The position numbers and the translations under genes are program-made. This document shows, piece after piece, positions 10,469 to 20,668 of a DNA stretch of 64,000 nucleotides. Origin of the DNA: Kalmanozyma brasiliensis GHG001 (Eukaryota > Basidiomycota > Ustilaginomycetes > Ustilaginales); the NCBI RefSeq assembly GCF_000497045.1, contig NW_015961963.1:124001-188000 (forward strand), written 5' to 3'. Under the pieces are notes generated by a model. That model saw nothing but the letters and a program-made list of their open reading frames with translations, was not told where the DNA came from and searched no databases. Position 1 is the stretch's first letter. The number at the start of each line of letters is the position of its first letter.

Positions 10469-11245
10469 ATGGCCCCTTCGGCATCAACGAGCTCCGCCGC
10501 TCTCCCAGAACATTGCTTCTATTGCTTCGCGGTCATCGATCACGAGCTCAATCCGAACATTTCGCCCCAGCCGGCTCCCACGTTCACCAACGATGGTCAG
10601 GAGTACCCACTTTTCGTCACCTGGAACATCTTTCCGCACAGCTCGCTCAAATCCTCGTCCCGCAGTTCGCCGCCTGTTTCTCGTCTGAGAGGCTGCATCG
10701 GTACTTTTGAGCCGTACCCTCTCGCACAGGGTCTTGCAGAGTACGCAAGCATCTCAGCTTTCAAGGACCGCCGATTCTCGCCCATCACGCAGTCGGAGCT
10801 GCCACGTCTCGAGTGCGGAGTGTCGCTGCTCACCGGATTCGAAGAGTGCGACGACTATCTCGACTGGGAGGTAGGCGTGCACGGCATCTACATCCACCTT
10901 CCCAATCCTGCGCTGGCTCCCAAGCCGCTGCTCAACGGTGGCAATGAAGACAGCGCCAGCTCGTCATCCGGTGCTTCCACCCCGGCCCCAGTCTCAGCGA
11001 AGAAGTCACGCTTCTCACGATCGTCAGGCTCCGGGCCTGCCTTCCTGACAGCCACTTACCTACCGGATGTGATCCCAGATCAAGGCTGGACCAAAGAAGA
11101 AGCCATCGACTCGGCCATTCGCAAAGCAGGCTTCAATGGCAGGATTACACCCGACCTTCGCAACGCTCTTCGGGTCAGGCGCTATCGGTCCGAGAAGGTC
11201 GAGTGCACTTATTCCGACTATGTCGCCTGGAAGCAGAGCCAGTAG
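10469..11245 (+). CDS. AMMECR1-domain protein
   Basis: The 258-residue protein belongs to the widely conserved AMMECR1 family, whose biochemical role is unsettled; structures of archaeal members suggest a binding or enzymatic fold. The family signature LRGCIGTF is intact at residues 73-80, followed by YASISAFKDRRFSPI and LECGVSLLTGFEECDDYLDWEVGVHGIYI. The C-terminal conserved part has FLTATYLPDVIPDQGWTKEEAIDSAIRKAG. An insertion of about 45 Ser/Ala/Pro-rich residues (NEDSASSSSGASTP and on) splits the domain, which is common in fungal members. The start is the first ATG of the frame, and the N-terminal residues fit a soluble intracellular protein. Confidence 0.92.
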   Translation: MAPSASTSSAALPEHCFYCFAVIDHELNPNISPQPAPTFTNDGQEYPLFVTWNIFPHSSLKSSSRSSPPVSRLRGCIGTFEPYPLAQGLAEYASISAFKDRRFSPITQSELPRLECGVSLLTGFEECDDYLDWEVGVHGIYIHLPNPALAPKPLLNGGNEDSASSSSGASTPAPVSAKKSRFSRSSGSGPAFLTATYLPDVIPDQGWTKEEAIDSAIRKAGFNGRITPDLRNALRVRRYRSEKVECTYSDYVAWKQSQ

Positions 11246-11534
11246 AGACGAGCGCTCTTACATTCATAGTCTTCATCGCACCAAACGTTTTCTCTTGGCT
11301 CATCGAACACTTCCGTCCCAGCATCGTTACTTTAGCATCTCTCATTCCGCATCTCTTTCCTTTTTGCACGTCTTCCGCATTCTGTCCTGCAATCCAAGCA
11401 TTCCGTCCCGCTCGCTCGCAGTCTTGTCGCACACACTCGATCGGCACAGTCGATGAATAAGCAGTAAAAGCGTTCTGTTGAATTACAATTTGAGATGATT
11501 GCGTTGCGAAAGCGATGCTACGTCCGATACGTGT

Positions 11535-12200
11535 TTAGGCGGACGAGGCGGAGGGGTCCTTAGTGAATCGGAGGTAGGGCTTAACGGTTTCGTAGCCGGG
11601 GAAGAGCTTTTCGGCCTCGGCGCCCTGGACGCTGGGGTGAACGATGACCTTGTCGCCCTTTTGCCAGTTGACGGGGGTGGTCACACGGTACTTGTCGCCG
11701 ATCTGCAGGGAGTCGATGACACGAAGGATCTCGTCGAAGTGGCGTCCCGTCGAGGCGGGGTAGCTGATCTTGAGGCGGATGACCTTCTTGGGGTCAATGA
11801 CAAAGACGTCTCGGACGGTGAAGGGGATGCCCTTGGCATCGACGTTGGTGGGGTCCAAGGCATCGAGCATGTCGTACTCGGTCGAGACCTTACGATCCTT
11901 ATCGCCGATGATGGGGAAGTTGACCGACGTCTTTCCTACCTCGTTGATGTCCTTGATCCACGCATCGTGCGACTGGACGTCGTTAGCGGACAGACCGATG
12001 ACCTTGACACCGCGCGCCTTGAAGTCGGCCTCCTTGCGTGCCACCTCGCCGAGCTCCGTGGTGCAAACGGGCGTAAAGTCGTCCGGGTGCGAGAAAAGGA
12101 TTCCCCACGAATCACCGAGGTACTCGTGGAAGTTGAGCACGCCGTGCGTCGTCTCGGCGGTAAAGTTGGGCGCAATGGATCCAAGTCGAAGGCCAGGCAT
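11535..12200 (-). CDS. PRX1: 1-Cys peroxiredoxin (Prx6/Prx1 type)
   Basis: This is a thiol peroxidase that reduces hydrogen and organic peroxides. The peroxidatic cysteine is Cys46 in DFTPVCTTELG. I see no other cysteine in the 221 residues, so the mechanism must be 1-Cys and needs an external reductant such as glutathione or thioredoxin. The conserved Arg of FTVRDVFVIDP and the long C-terminal domain (PVNWQKGDKVIVHPSV) mark the Prx6 subfamily. Yeast Prx1 is mitochondrial, but this product starts MPGLRLGSIAPNF directly at the domain and shows no presequence, so it may be cytosolic. Length is typical of the family. The gene is tail-to-tail with the AMMECR1 gene. Confidence 0.95.
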   Translation of the reverse strand: MPGLRLGSIAPNFTAETTHGVLNFHEYLGDSWGILFSHPDDFTPVCTTELGEVARKEADFKARGVKVIGLSANDVQSHDAWIKDINEVGKTSVNFPIIGDKDRKVSTEYDMLDALDPTNVDAKGIPFTVRDVFVIDPKKVIRLKISYPASTGRHFDEILRVIDSLQIGDKYRVTTPVNWQKGDKVIVHPSVQGAEAEKLFPGYETVKPYLRFTKDPSASSA

Positions 12201-14375
12201 TTTGATGTATATCTCTGAGGAAGAGTGGTTGTTGACAGAAGGGAAGGTGTGAGTGAATGCGGTCCGCTTCTTGTATCAACTCAGCCACGCAGGAAGATCT
12301 TCCTCCCTCGCCAAGCTTCAACTCTAATCAGCAAAGTGGCGACATAGCCGGTTGCAATAGCACACCGCAGTGTTGCCGCGAGAAGGCCATCGAAAGGAAG
12401 CGGGTTTAGAAGAAAGCGCATGCACGCTCGGACCCTCGCCCCTCGCCCCCGCCCGTGCTCAGGGTCGAACTTCATTTCGACGCACGCCCAGCGGATGGCA
12501 TCTTCTGCTAAGCAGGCTCGGCACGCCACCGTGAATTGCGATGGCGTGCTTCATCCTTCTATGTCCGAAAAACCATTTTTTAGAAGGGAAGAGGTCTAAC
12601 ATGTAAGGCAAATCGCCTAGGTCATGTGACCGGCCCAGCGCTTACGCGTAGAAGCCGGTTCGCTTAGATCCAGAAAATAAGGCTCAGACACTCAGGGTCC
12701 GACCCTGTTCGATGAGATCTCTCGCCCTCATCACGCCTTTCCGAGCTCATGTTCCGCCGCGGAGAGAGGGGTTGTGTGCGCACGACTCAGCTGACGTCGC
12801 ATGATGACGAGCGACTGTGCAGGTCGCTGTTCGCACCCCGCAATGGAGCGAAAAGGGCTGGGATAAACTTGCAACCTCGGCATCTGGAAAACCGTGTCGC
12901 CTGGCTGAACAACGTCTACCCGCTCCCTCTCGCCCTGAGCAGCTGATCACCCACCGAGACGATGGAAGCGCGCGACGTGTCAACAAGGCGACAATGGACG
13001 TAGACAAACTCTATCTCATGGAAGGCGCCGCACCCCAGGGTCCTCGTTCGCTTAGAATGGCATACCTAGTCTTCGAGTGTCGTGTGAGAGTCTCCCCCAC
13101 TGGGCGCCATGGCTTACGAGACGAGCGTATACTCGAGCTGATGGCTGGCTTGGATCGCCTGACCCAATGCAAGCCACCGCTCCATTGTCTTTGTGGATCC
13201 AGAGTGAATCGAAGATTGCCTTTCGCTTCAGAGCCTGTCCGGTGAGGGTTTTCGAATAGTCTTTCAAAATGACTGGAATCAGAAGCATGTCGAGGCCGTC
13301 GCAAGGAATGAGGTTGCTCTGAAGAGTGACACATGCGTTGCACAGACGGCACAGCAACGAGTTGACGACACGAAGAGGCGAACGCGCGATACAGTATCGG
13401 AGTGGAAGCGCTAGCCGAGCCCTTGCCCAACCCCGCACTCTGGTCGAGCCGAGAGAGACCCTTTGCCAGCTGTGTCGATACGATTCGGTTGCGGCATTTG
13501 TTGCACTCGAAAAGCCAGCTGGCAACGCAATTTGCCACTCCCGCGAGCAGCCCTGGGCGTAAATTTGCTTTCGAGTGTGCAGCGTGCATGCATCTCACAG
13601 CTCAGGGGCTGCGGAAGTGAGCCGGTCAACACTGAAGCTCTTTCTTAAGTCACAAGGGGGACGCAAGCTGCTGCAGAAGGAGGTGGTCGTCGGAAATCCC
13701 TGCTTGGGTCGTGCAGGGGCTGTGCGCGGAATGGTCCCGACAAGAGTCGCTTCGTGAAAGCGATTCGACTCTAGTCAGAAAGGCCTGGGCGAACTGCTGT
13801 GTCACTTCGCTTCCCCTGGCATCGTAAGGTTGCGCTCAAGCGGAGATGCAGACCCGAGGGCTTGGTGGTCGGATCATGGCCAACAAGCCCCCCCTTCTGC
13901 TCAGAGATTCCAGAACTCGGTCTTGATAAAGAGACCCTTGCGTTCCTTTCGCTCCGCAGCCGAGCCGAGCTGCGTTTCGCTTCATCTTTGGTGAGGCTTG
14001 CTTGCGTGTGGGGTTTTTTTAACGAAAAATAAAAAAAAGGAAATCCAATGTTGTGGTGCCGAAGGAGGCGCCTCTCTTGAGTGATGTTCGACGAGGCTTG
14101 CTTTCTCCATTGTCTTTTGCTTCCTTGGTGACTCGGCGACAGAAGTCAATCCAATCGCTCCGGGCTCAGCAACATGGCTCAAGGCAGAGACCGGAATGTC
14201 CGACCAACTCCGGCTCTCGCTTGCCGCTGAGATGGATGGCTGAGTGCCAAGGCCCAGGCGAAGTTGGGTGTTGGTCTCTCTCTTTCCCTCAGCGCGTAAA
14301 TTTAAACAAAAAGTGATTTTGGCTGGCTGCATCTGAGGCTGCAGCAGAGTGCAGAGTGCATGATGCAGAGTGATG
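12201..14375. other. Long intergenic stretch, no gene recognised
   Basis: This 2.2 kb stretch follows the start of the peroxiredoxin gene. It should contain that gene's promoter. The ORFs inside are all under 200 codons, overlap on both strands and have no recognisable motif or ordinary codon bias. A T/A-rich tract near 14015-14040 stands out. I see no tRNA, transposon or repeat. Confidence 0.5.
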
Positions 14376-15495
14376 CCACTCTCACCACAATCCACGCACC
14401 CACCGCGCCGCGTTACATATATTGACCTTTACCCAGCCTCGGCCCGTGATCGTAGTCGCATCCACTTTGCTCGCCACCATCCCGACGCCTATTCATTTCG
14501 ACACGCATCGCATCGCACCGCATCGCATTGCACAAACCACACGCACAAAGTATACGACTCGAGAAAGCCTTCTGTGCATACACCCGCGCACCCCTCACGC
14601 TGCGAGCTTCAACCCACCAACGCGGCTTCATACGATTCTGCCACCACCGTCGCCACCCTCCCCTCACAACGACGAAAAGTTTTGTTCGCCATCCTGCTTA
14701 CCGCTGGGTTAGACTTTATCGTCCACAAGCTTCAACCGTCGAAGCTGTCCGACTCTGCATAGACCAATTTTCGGCACAGGTCCAGCATACAGCTCATCCA
14801 TCAGGTCTTCAGTTTGACTTCATCGGTAGACGACTGCTATTTGAGCATCTCATCCCCGCTACGAACCACATCTTCGAAGACAGCAGCGATCACGACCTCC
14901 TCGTCGGCTATCCGAACGCTTCGATTGCGCATCAGCCAGACCAGCATCCGTCTCTTCCTTCGGTCAGCTCGCGGAACGGACACATCAAGGTCGTCATCGA
15001 TCCAGCCTGTACGCATCACGGCCACCTCGACACCAGCAGTCATCGTCAAAGCATTGCGATAGGCGCAGGCTCGCCCATCGTCTTCCCTTATTGTCCAATC
15101 AGGCGTGCCGTTGTCTTCACTCCGGACATATACGGCGAGGCTATCTCTGCCACCTCATCAACGGCACACTCGCCCGTCTCTTGATTGGCATTCACTTGCT
15201 CGGGCGCCTCTGATCTCTCAGCGGAAGGCTCTCACCGTCTTTCGGAGCAACTCGATCCAGTCTTCGTACATTCAAGACAGCATACCACACTCGCGACATG
15301 GTTCTTCTCTAGACTCAGGCAACGCTTCTCCTTCCCTTTAGAGCGCCGAGTTCCCCTTTTCCCAGGCAACCCATACAACTGCTTGTTGTCGGTGCCTCAA
15401 ACACTTTTCTCTTACCCACCGACTGCTTCGATACCGCATCAGAGCGTCAAAACCCTTCGACTTCTCAGACCTCCTGCCACGCACGCATCGCCATC
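14376..15495 (+). promoter_or_regulatory. Putative long 5' leader of the Rab gene, nearly free of ATG
   Basis: Reading the plus strand, I find no ATG from 14376 to 15297 and a single one at 15298 before the gene start at 15496. That one opens a four-codon uORF (ATG GTT CTT CTC TAG, 15298-15312). The sequence is rich in C and T. Both points fit a transcribed leader under selection against upstream starts. The transcription start is inferred to lie near or after the tacatatattg sequence around 14413. Open frames crossing this stretch lack an ATG and are not called as genes. Confidence 0.5.
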
Positions 15496-17262
15496 ATGAC
15501 AGCGCAAGTCTTTTCCAGCACCATGTCGCAACATCCTTTCCCCTCAGCCTACTCCTCACCCATGGCAACCCCTTCACCATCCAAAGAGAATCACTTCCCC
15601 TCATTCCCGTCCTATCCCGCGTCCACCTCTTCGAAAGACGCAGCTTCCACCTCCTCGCAAAGCGACGCAGAACGTTCCCGCACCAGCCTGCTCGAGACGT
15701 CCCGAGCGAACGAGGTTCCCGCACCCCGTTCCCAAAGAGGCACCTCCTCACGACGACCATCCCGCCCCCGCCTGCACAGCCTGCAATCGCTCAACTCCGG
15801 CCCAGCATCGCCCTCGTTGACGGAACAAGATAGCGGACACGCATACATCTCCACCGCTCGGTTTCTCAGCACGCACCCAAGCCTGAGTCGCGCATCCTCC
15901 CGAAACGCCGTGGAAACGCTTCAACCATTAGCAGAGTCGAGTGTCAGTGCGTCCAACCCCTTCCACAAGATAGATGTGCAACCCAGATCCGGGGAAAGCA
16001 GCAAGCCGCGACTGGCAACGAGTCCGGATTCGGGCTTGAGCGAGTTCGGTCAGATGGGTGCGCCGTTTGGCGAGCGCGGTGCGTTTCTGCGTCGCAGCCA
16101 TACGATCACGTCGGGCATCAGCTCGATGGGGTCGAAGCGGATGGAAGAAGCTCCCTTCCGTCGATCCCCTCCGGAGAGCGCTGTCACCTTCGGCCCGCGC
16201 AGTGGGCGGAATGCTCCAAAGCTCGGTCCACGACGGCAGACAGTCTCGAATGTCTCACCCACCCCTGCCGATCGACCCGAGGTCAAGAGGACTAACACCG
16301 CCGTCACTCCCGTGCTATCCTACTCGCCCACATCCGAGGCGGTAGCCAGCACGCCAGCCGCCTCGACCCTCCGTCCACGCCCCACGCTCCCGCCCAACCA
16401 GCTCGAAGCCAAGGTCGTCATCCTCGGCTCCCAAGGTGTGGGCAAAACCTCCCTCGTCCACCGTTACACCTCGGGTCATTTCACCCTCTCCTCCACCCCC
16501 TCCACCATCGGCGCCAGCTTCCACACGAAAAAACTCATTGTCGATTCGGTCAAAGTTCGATTGCAGCTGTGGGACACTGCAGGTCAAGAACGGTTTCGGA
16601 GCATGGCACCCATGTACTACCGCGGGAGTCACGCCGCTGTGATTGTGTATGATATTACGAGTCGAGCGAGTTTTATGGATGTGAGGGGATGGTTGGATGA
16701 GTTGAGGCGGAATATGACGAGTGGGTTGGTGGTGCATGTGGTTGGGGCGAAGGGGGATTTGGCTCGGAAGGGGGGGAGTGAGGTCGAGCTGGAGTGGGCG
16801 AGGGAGACGGTGCGAAGTTGGCTCCAACCGACCGTTCAGGCCGGTGCCGATGTTGAGTCGGAAGAGGGGTCGCCGACGAGATCGTCCAGGCTGAGCGGGT
16901 TGGGATCCTTAGCCATGGGTTCTGCATCGCGAGCCTTTGCCAACAGCACATGGCAAAACCCCGCCCCAAAGGCAAACAGCACCGCTTCCACCGCTTCCGG
17001 CTCCACCGTCAGCGACACCCGCGAGCAGCTGGATTGGGATCCCACGTGGGATGCCGTCGAGGTCTCCGAGGTCAGCGCCAAATCCGATCGAGGCATCGAA
17101 GAGGTCTTTCTCGCAGTAACCAAGAAGCTCGTCGAAAAGCGAGCGCAGATCGAACAGGAACGCAAACAGCGCGAGCGCAACAGCATCTTTCTTAGCGCCA
17201 GCGACAACGGTGAACCCGAAGCGGATGCGATCACCGTCAACAGCTGGACCTGTTGTGGCTGA
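15496..17262 (+). CDS. Rab-family small GTPase with long N-terminal extension
   Basis: The 588-residue product carries a Rab GTPase domain from about residue 304: P-loop GSQGVGKT (311-318), switch I TIGASF, and switch II WDTAGQERFRSMAPMYYRG. The first 300 residues are Ser/Pro-rich and look disordered. The G4 motif, normally NKxD or TKxD, reads AKGD at 418-421. About 105 residues separate it from the G5 SAK at 527-529, with low-complexity Ser/Ala/Thr sequence in between; ordinary Rabs have 25-30. The C terminus WTCCG offers two cysteines for geranylgeranylation, so membrane attachment is likely. The P-loop and switches resemble the Rab5/21/22 group, but the subfamily is uncertain. The alternative start at 15523 differs by nine codons. 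Confidence 0.85.
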   Translation: MTAQVFSSTMSQHPFPSAYSSPMATPSPSKENHFPSFPSYPASTSSKDAASTSSQSDAERSRTSLLETSRANEVPAPRSQRGTSSRRPSRPRLHSLQSLNSGPASPSLTEQDSGHAYISTARFLSTHPSLSRASSRNAVETLQPLAESSVSASNPFHKIDVQPRSGESSKPRLATSPDSGLSEFGQMGAPFGERGAFLRRSHTITSGISSMGSKRMEEAPFRRSPPESAVTFGPRSGRNAPKLGPRRQTVSNVSPTPADRPEVKRTNTAVTPVLSYSPTSEAVASTPAASTLRPRPTLPPNQLEAKVVILGSQGVGKTSLVHRYTSGHFTLSSTPSTIGASFHTKKLIVDSVKVRLQLWDTAGQERFRSMAPMYYRGSHAAVIVYDITSRASFMDVRGWLDELRRNMTSGLVVHVVGAKGDLARKGGSEVELEWARETVRSWLQPTVQAGADVESEEGSPTRSSRLSGLGSLAMGSASRAFANSTWQNPAPKANSTASTASGSTVSDTREQLDWDPTWDAVEVSEVSAKSDRGIEEVFLAVTKKLVEKRAQIEQERKQRERNSIFLSASDNGEPEADAITVNSWTCCG

Positions 17263-17476
17263 TCGCGCGCGTTGGCTTTTGTGCATCTTTTATACCAGAT
17301 TGTTATCGTTCATCAGTTTTATACCAAGCTATGTCTTCTCTCTCTCTCATCTTCTCGAAGGGATCGGCTGACAAGGTGTAGCAAGTGTCTCACACCGCAC
17401 GGACACACAGACCCGCTTTGAGCTGAGGAACACATGACAAATTGAAAGACCGAATGCAAAAACCGAAACACTCTCT

Positions 17477-19963
17477 CTAACCGGTGAAGGTCAACCTGGT
17501 CGCACCGACATGTACGACGCCCAAATCCTCGTACTCCTTGACGCACTCCTGGAACTGGTCCTCTACGAATCCGCTGGCCAGTACCCTCGCTCTGAGCTCG
17601 GCGAGACTCACGCCCTGATCCTGTTGGCCCATCGGGTCGTCCTCGTCGTCGTCATCGTCGAGCGAACGAACGTTTTTGTTGTAGTAGTCCCGAATGATGC
17701 GGTAGATCTTGCTGATGTGGGTTTGATCCTGACCCAAGGCATCTCTGTTGTTGGCCAAGGAGGGGTGGTGGAGGATGGACGATTTGGATACTTCGAGCAA
17801 ACGCAACGCCTCGTCGACATCCGGGATGGACACGGAGTCGTCGAATCGCAATCTCGCCAGTGCCTGAGACAAACGGATGATACCAAGCAGCGTTCGTGCA
17901 GAGACGTAGCCAGTGCCGTTCCCACCAGGTCCCGAAGTGGACGAGAGATCATCCTCCTTATACTGACTACGCATCTGAACATACGCCCCAACCACGTAGT
18001 CCGACACGGCCTTGCTAAGAACGGGACGTTTTTGTCGAGCAAGGGCAATGTAGTGTCGCATGAGCGTGGGCGAGATGACATCGAATTCGAGCTCCGGATG
18101 CGCATTGTGCATGTGGACGTACGTGACGTGTTGTGCCAACCTCTCGTCATCGTCGCGGGTAGGCGTGTCGAGGATGAGATAGAGAATGTCGAATCGACTC
18201 AGCAGCGCTGCGGGGAGGTTGATGTTGTCCACCGGCGACACACGAGGATTGTACCTCCCGTAGAGCGGGTTTGCTGCGGCGAGGATCGACGTTCGCGCAT
18301 TGAGCGTGGTGGTGATGCCCGCTTTGGAGATGGATATGGTCTGTTGCTCCATGACTTCGTGGATGGCGGTTCGATCGGATTCCTCCATCTTGTCAAACTC
18401 GTCGATGCACGCAATGCCGTTATCCGCCAACACCAACGCGCCGCCTTCCAACACCATCTCGTCGGTCACCGGGTCGCGCATGACGGCCGCGGTAAGACCC
18501 ACACCGGACGAACCGCGACCCGTGGTGTACACGCCTCGAGGCGCGACCTTGGAGATGTACTTGAGCAACTGCGATTTGGCCACACCCGGATCGCCCATGA
18601 GGCAAACATTGATGTCACCCCTGATCTTCATCCCATCCCCAACGGTCTTGGACACTCCACCGACAAGCAGCAGCAGCAAGCACTTCTTGACGTCTTCATG
18701 CCCGTAGATCTCCGGTGCGATCGAAGAGGCCAACTTCTGGTACAACGCAGGATCGTCCTTGAGCTCGGCGATCTGCGCTGCGATCTCCGGTGTCCGCTGC
18801 ATCGCCGAATACTGCTTTTTCAACTGCGTAATGCTCTGCGCATCCAGATACGTATCCGTCAACAGACCCGCGCGGATCGCTTTGAACCCGCTGTACGGCA
18901 TAGGCAAGAAAATGCCTCCGACATGCACCACATCGCCCGGGTTCATGCTGCGCGTTTGCGGTCCGTAGACGTGGATCGTCATGGTGCGTGGGATGTGACC
19001 CACCGGAACCTGATCTGCCATCTCCTGGATCTTGATCTCTTGGAAGGGGACGAATTTGGATGCGCGCACCTGGGGGTAGAGGGGACCGCGCGTGTTGTTC
19101 GTCGTACACCGACGAGAATTGCACTGTGTGAGAGGCATGTATTGACGGGAGGTGACTTCTTGGAAGACCTCGGCACCGCAAACGTCGCATGCGTAGGCGT
19201 CGACCAGGAGGAAAGGCTTGACCTCCGAAACGCGCGTGACGATGCCGCGAACGGTGATGAGCTTGCCCAGGTGGGAACCGCGGACGGCGCGCACGGCGAG
19301 AGGCTCGTCCTTGTCGCCCGTGTAGGGGCGGAAGTAGAGCGTGTAGCGACGGAGAAGGGTGGGTGGGAACGTGTCTGCGTCTTCACCCGTGCCACCTTGG
19401 GATGGGTCCTGGGCAGCTTCGGTGGTTCGCGCATTGCGTTCCTGACGTTGGTGCCGGATGACGTCGAGCACGTCGTCTTTGTGAGAAATGTCCTTGGAGG
19501 GCTCGGGGATGAGTTTGTCCACGCACTCGCAGAAGAGGTCGAGATAGCGCTTGGCGTTCTCGGCGACCGAGCGGACGAGCACCTTGCCCGGCTCACCGGA
19601 TTCGGAAAAGTGGTGCGAAGCAACGTCGTTCAGGTCGATGACGAGCGAGTCTTGGTCGCGGTTTGCGATGGATTGCAGCTGGTGCATGTAGATGGGGATG
19701 GCGCGGGAGGACGAGGCGAGCGTCGCAGCGCGGCGCTGAGTCTGAGATCGGTCGACATCCATACGGTCGACCGCAGAGGAGAGCTCGTCGTCCGCCGCAT
19801 CGGCTTCGTCGTCGTCGAGAGAGATGGGCGAGTTGGAGGAGGAGAGCGTAGGAAGGCGAGAGGCAGGCGCTTTGAAGCGGAGGAGGAAGTCTTCGATCTT
19901 GGCCCGCTCTTCATCATAGTTGATGTTGAGGGAGATGGTGGGAAGGATGGGTGCGCTCGACAT
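17477..19963 (-). CDS. MCM7: MCM7, subunit of the replicative helicase
   Basis: MCM7 is one of six related ATPases of the MCM2-7 ring that unwinds DNA at replication forks. The 828-residue product has the N-terminal domain, a zinc-binding segment (CDVCGAEVF then LTQCNSRRC, near residue 258), the Walker A variant GDPGVAKSQ near 456, Walker B DEFDKM near 520, and the arginine-finger motif [20 protein letters not shown] and [12 protein letters not shown] are typical of MCM7. A short acidic insert (DDDDDEDD) precedes the C-terminal winged helix. Length is close to the family norm. It is single-exon, with the first ATG at 19963. Confidence 0.97.
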   Translation of the reverse strand: MSSAPILPTISLNINYDEERAKIEDFLLRFKAPASRLPTLSSSNSPISLDDDEADAADDELSSAVDRMDVDRSQTQRRAATLASSSRAIPIYMHQLQSIANRDQDSLVIDLNDVASHHFSESGEPGKVLVRSVAENAKRYLDLFCECVDKLIPEPSKDISHKDDVLDVIRHQRQERNARTTEAAQDPSQGGTGEDADTFPPTLLRRYTLYFRPYTGDKDEPLAVRAVRGSHLGKLITVRGIVTRVSEVKPFLLVDAYACDVCGAEVFQEVTSRQYMPLTQCNSRRCTTNNTRGPLYPQVRASKFVPFQEIKIQEMADQVPVGHIPRTMTIHVYGPQTRSMNPGDVVHVGGIFLPMPYSGFKAIRAGLLTDTYLDAQSITQLKKQYSAMQRTPEIAAQIAELKDDPALYQKLASSIAPEIYGHEDVKKCLLLLLVGGVSKTVGDGMKIRGDINVCLMGDPGVAKSQLLKYISKVAPRGVYTTGRGSSGVGLTAAVMRDPVTDEMVLEGGALVLADNGIACIDEFDKMEESDRTAIHEVMEQQTISISKAGITTTLNARTSILAAANPLYGRYNPRVSPVDNINLPAALLSRFDILYLILDTPTRDDDERLAQHVTYVHMHNAHPELEFDVISPTLMRHYIALARQKRPVLSKAVSDYVVGAYVQMRSQYKEDDLSSTSGPGGNGTGYVSARTLLGIIRLSQALARLRFDDSVSIPDVDEALRLLEVSKSSILHHPSLANNRDALGQDQTHISKIYRIIRDYYNKNVRSLDDDDDEDDPMGQQDQGVSLAELRARVLASGFVEDQFQECVKEYEDLGVVHVGATRLTFTG

Positions 19964-20668
19964 TGTGGTGCGTCAGGTCTCCGGGAAGGAGCTGTGAGCG
20001 GGGTATATGGTGGGTAGGCGCCTCGAGGCCGCTGGCTGCGGGAGAGGGCAGCTGAGATGGTGGTGCTCTGGAGTCGAGCTGTTGGCTTGAGGTCCGCCCG
20101 TTGTTGCTCGGTCTGTCCGTTCAGTGCGGAGATGGAAGTGTGATCCGGATTCGCGAGAACGGGATTTGCGGCGATGATCTTGGAGATGAAGCGAATGGTC
20201 GATGGCGATGATGGCAAGGGAGAAGGAAAGATTGCTTGCGACTCAAGCTTGCATTCCCACACTTGTCGATGTTTCGCACAGGAAGCTTCGACAGTCGAAA
20301 TTGTCACCTCGTTCGCAGACTACAGACTGGAAGGAGACAGCGCTCTGTGAGCTGCAGCCTGCTCTTCTGCTCTGTCTCTCTCCGTGCGCGAGACAAAGGC
20401 GCGAAGAAAGGCTTGCGAGTAATTTACACGTCGGACACGCGAACCCCTTTCAGGCGCGCTGAGGACACAACAAGACGCGTCTTTAGCGCGTGTCTGCGTG
20501 CCCATTTCACGAATCATGTTAGGCCCCTCTCACATCATCCTCATCAGCCAAATCGACCCTCACCACCCACCTCTGCACAGCCTTCCGCCGAGCTTCGTTG
20601 TATCTGAACGACGGTCTTGTCAATGTATGGCATTGCTGTCGTACAAATGTAGCCATATTGCGATCAAT
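19964..20668. other. Intergenic, upstream of MCM7
   Basis: This 0.7 kb stretch lies upstream of MCM7 and downstream of the SSU1-like stop; both genes are on the minus strand. It should hold the MCM7 promoter. No further gene is supported. Confidence 0.5.

Noticed and set aside
14528..15184. A 218-codon open frame upstream of the Rab gene
   Set aside because: It has no ATG anywhere, and the whole stretch is better explained as an ATG-depleted leader.
17510..20017. An 835-codon open frame on the plus strand
   Set aside because: It lies entirely antisense to MCM7. Strong codon bias in the real gene keeps the opposite frame open. The translation shows no family features.
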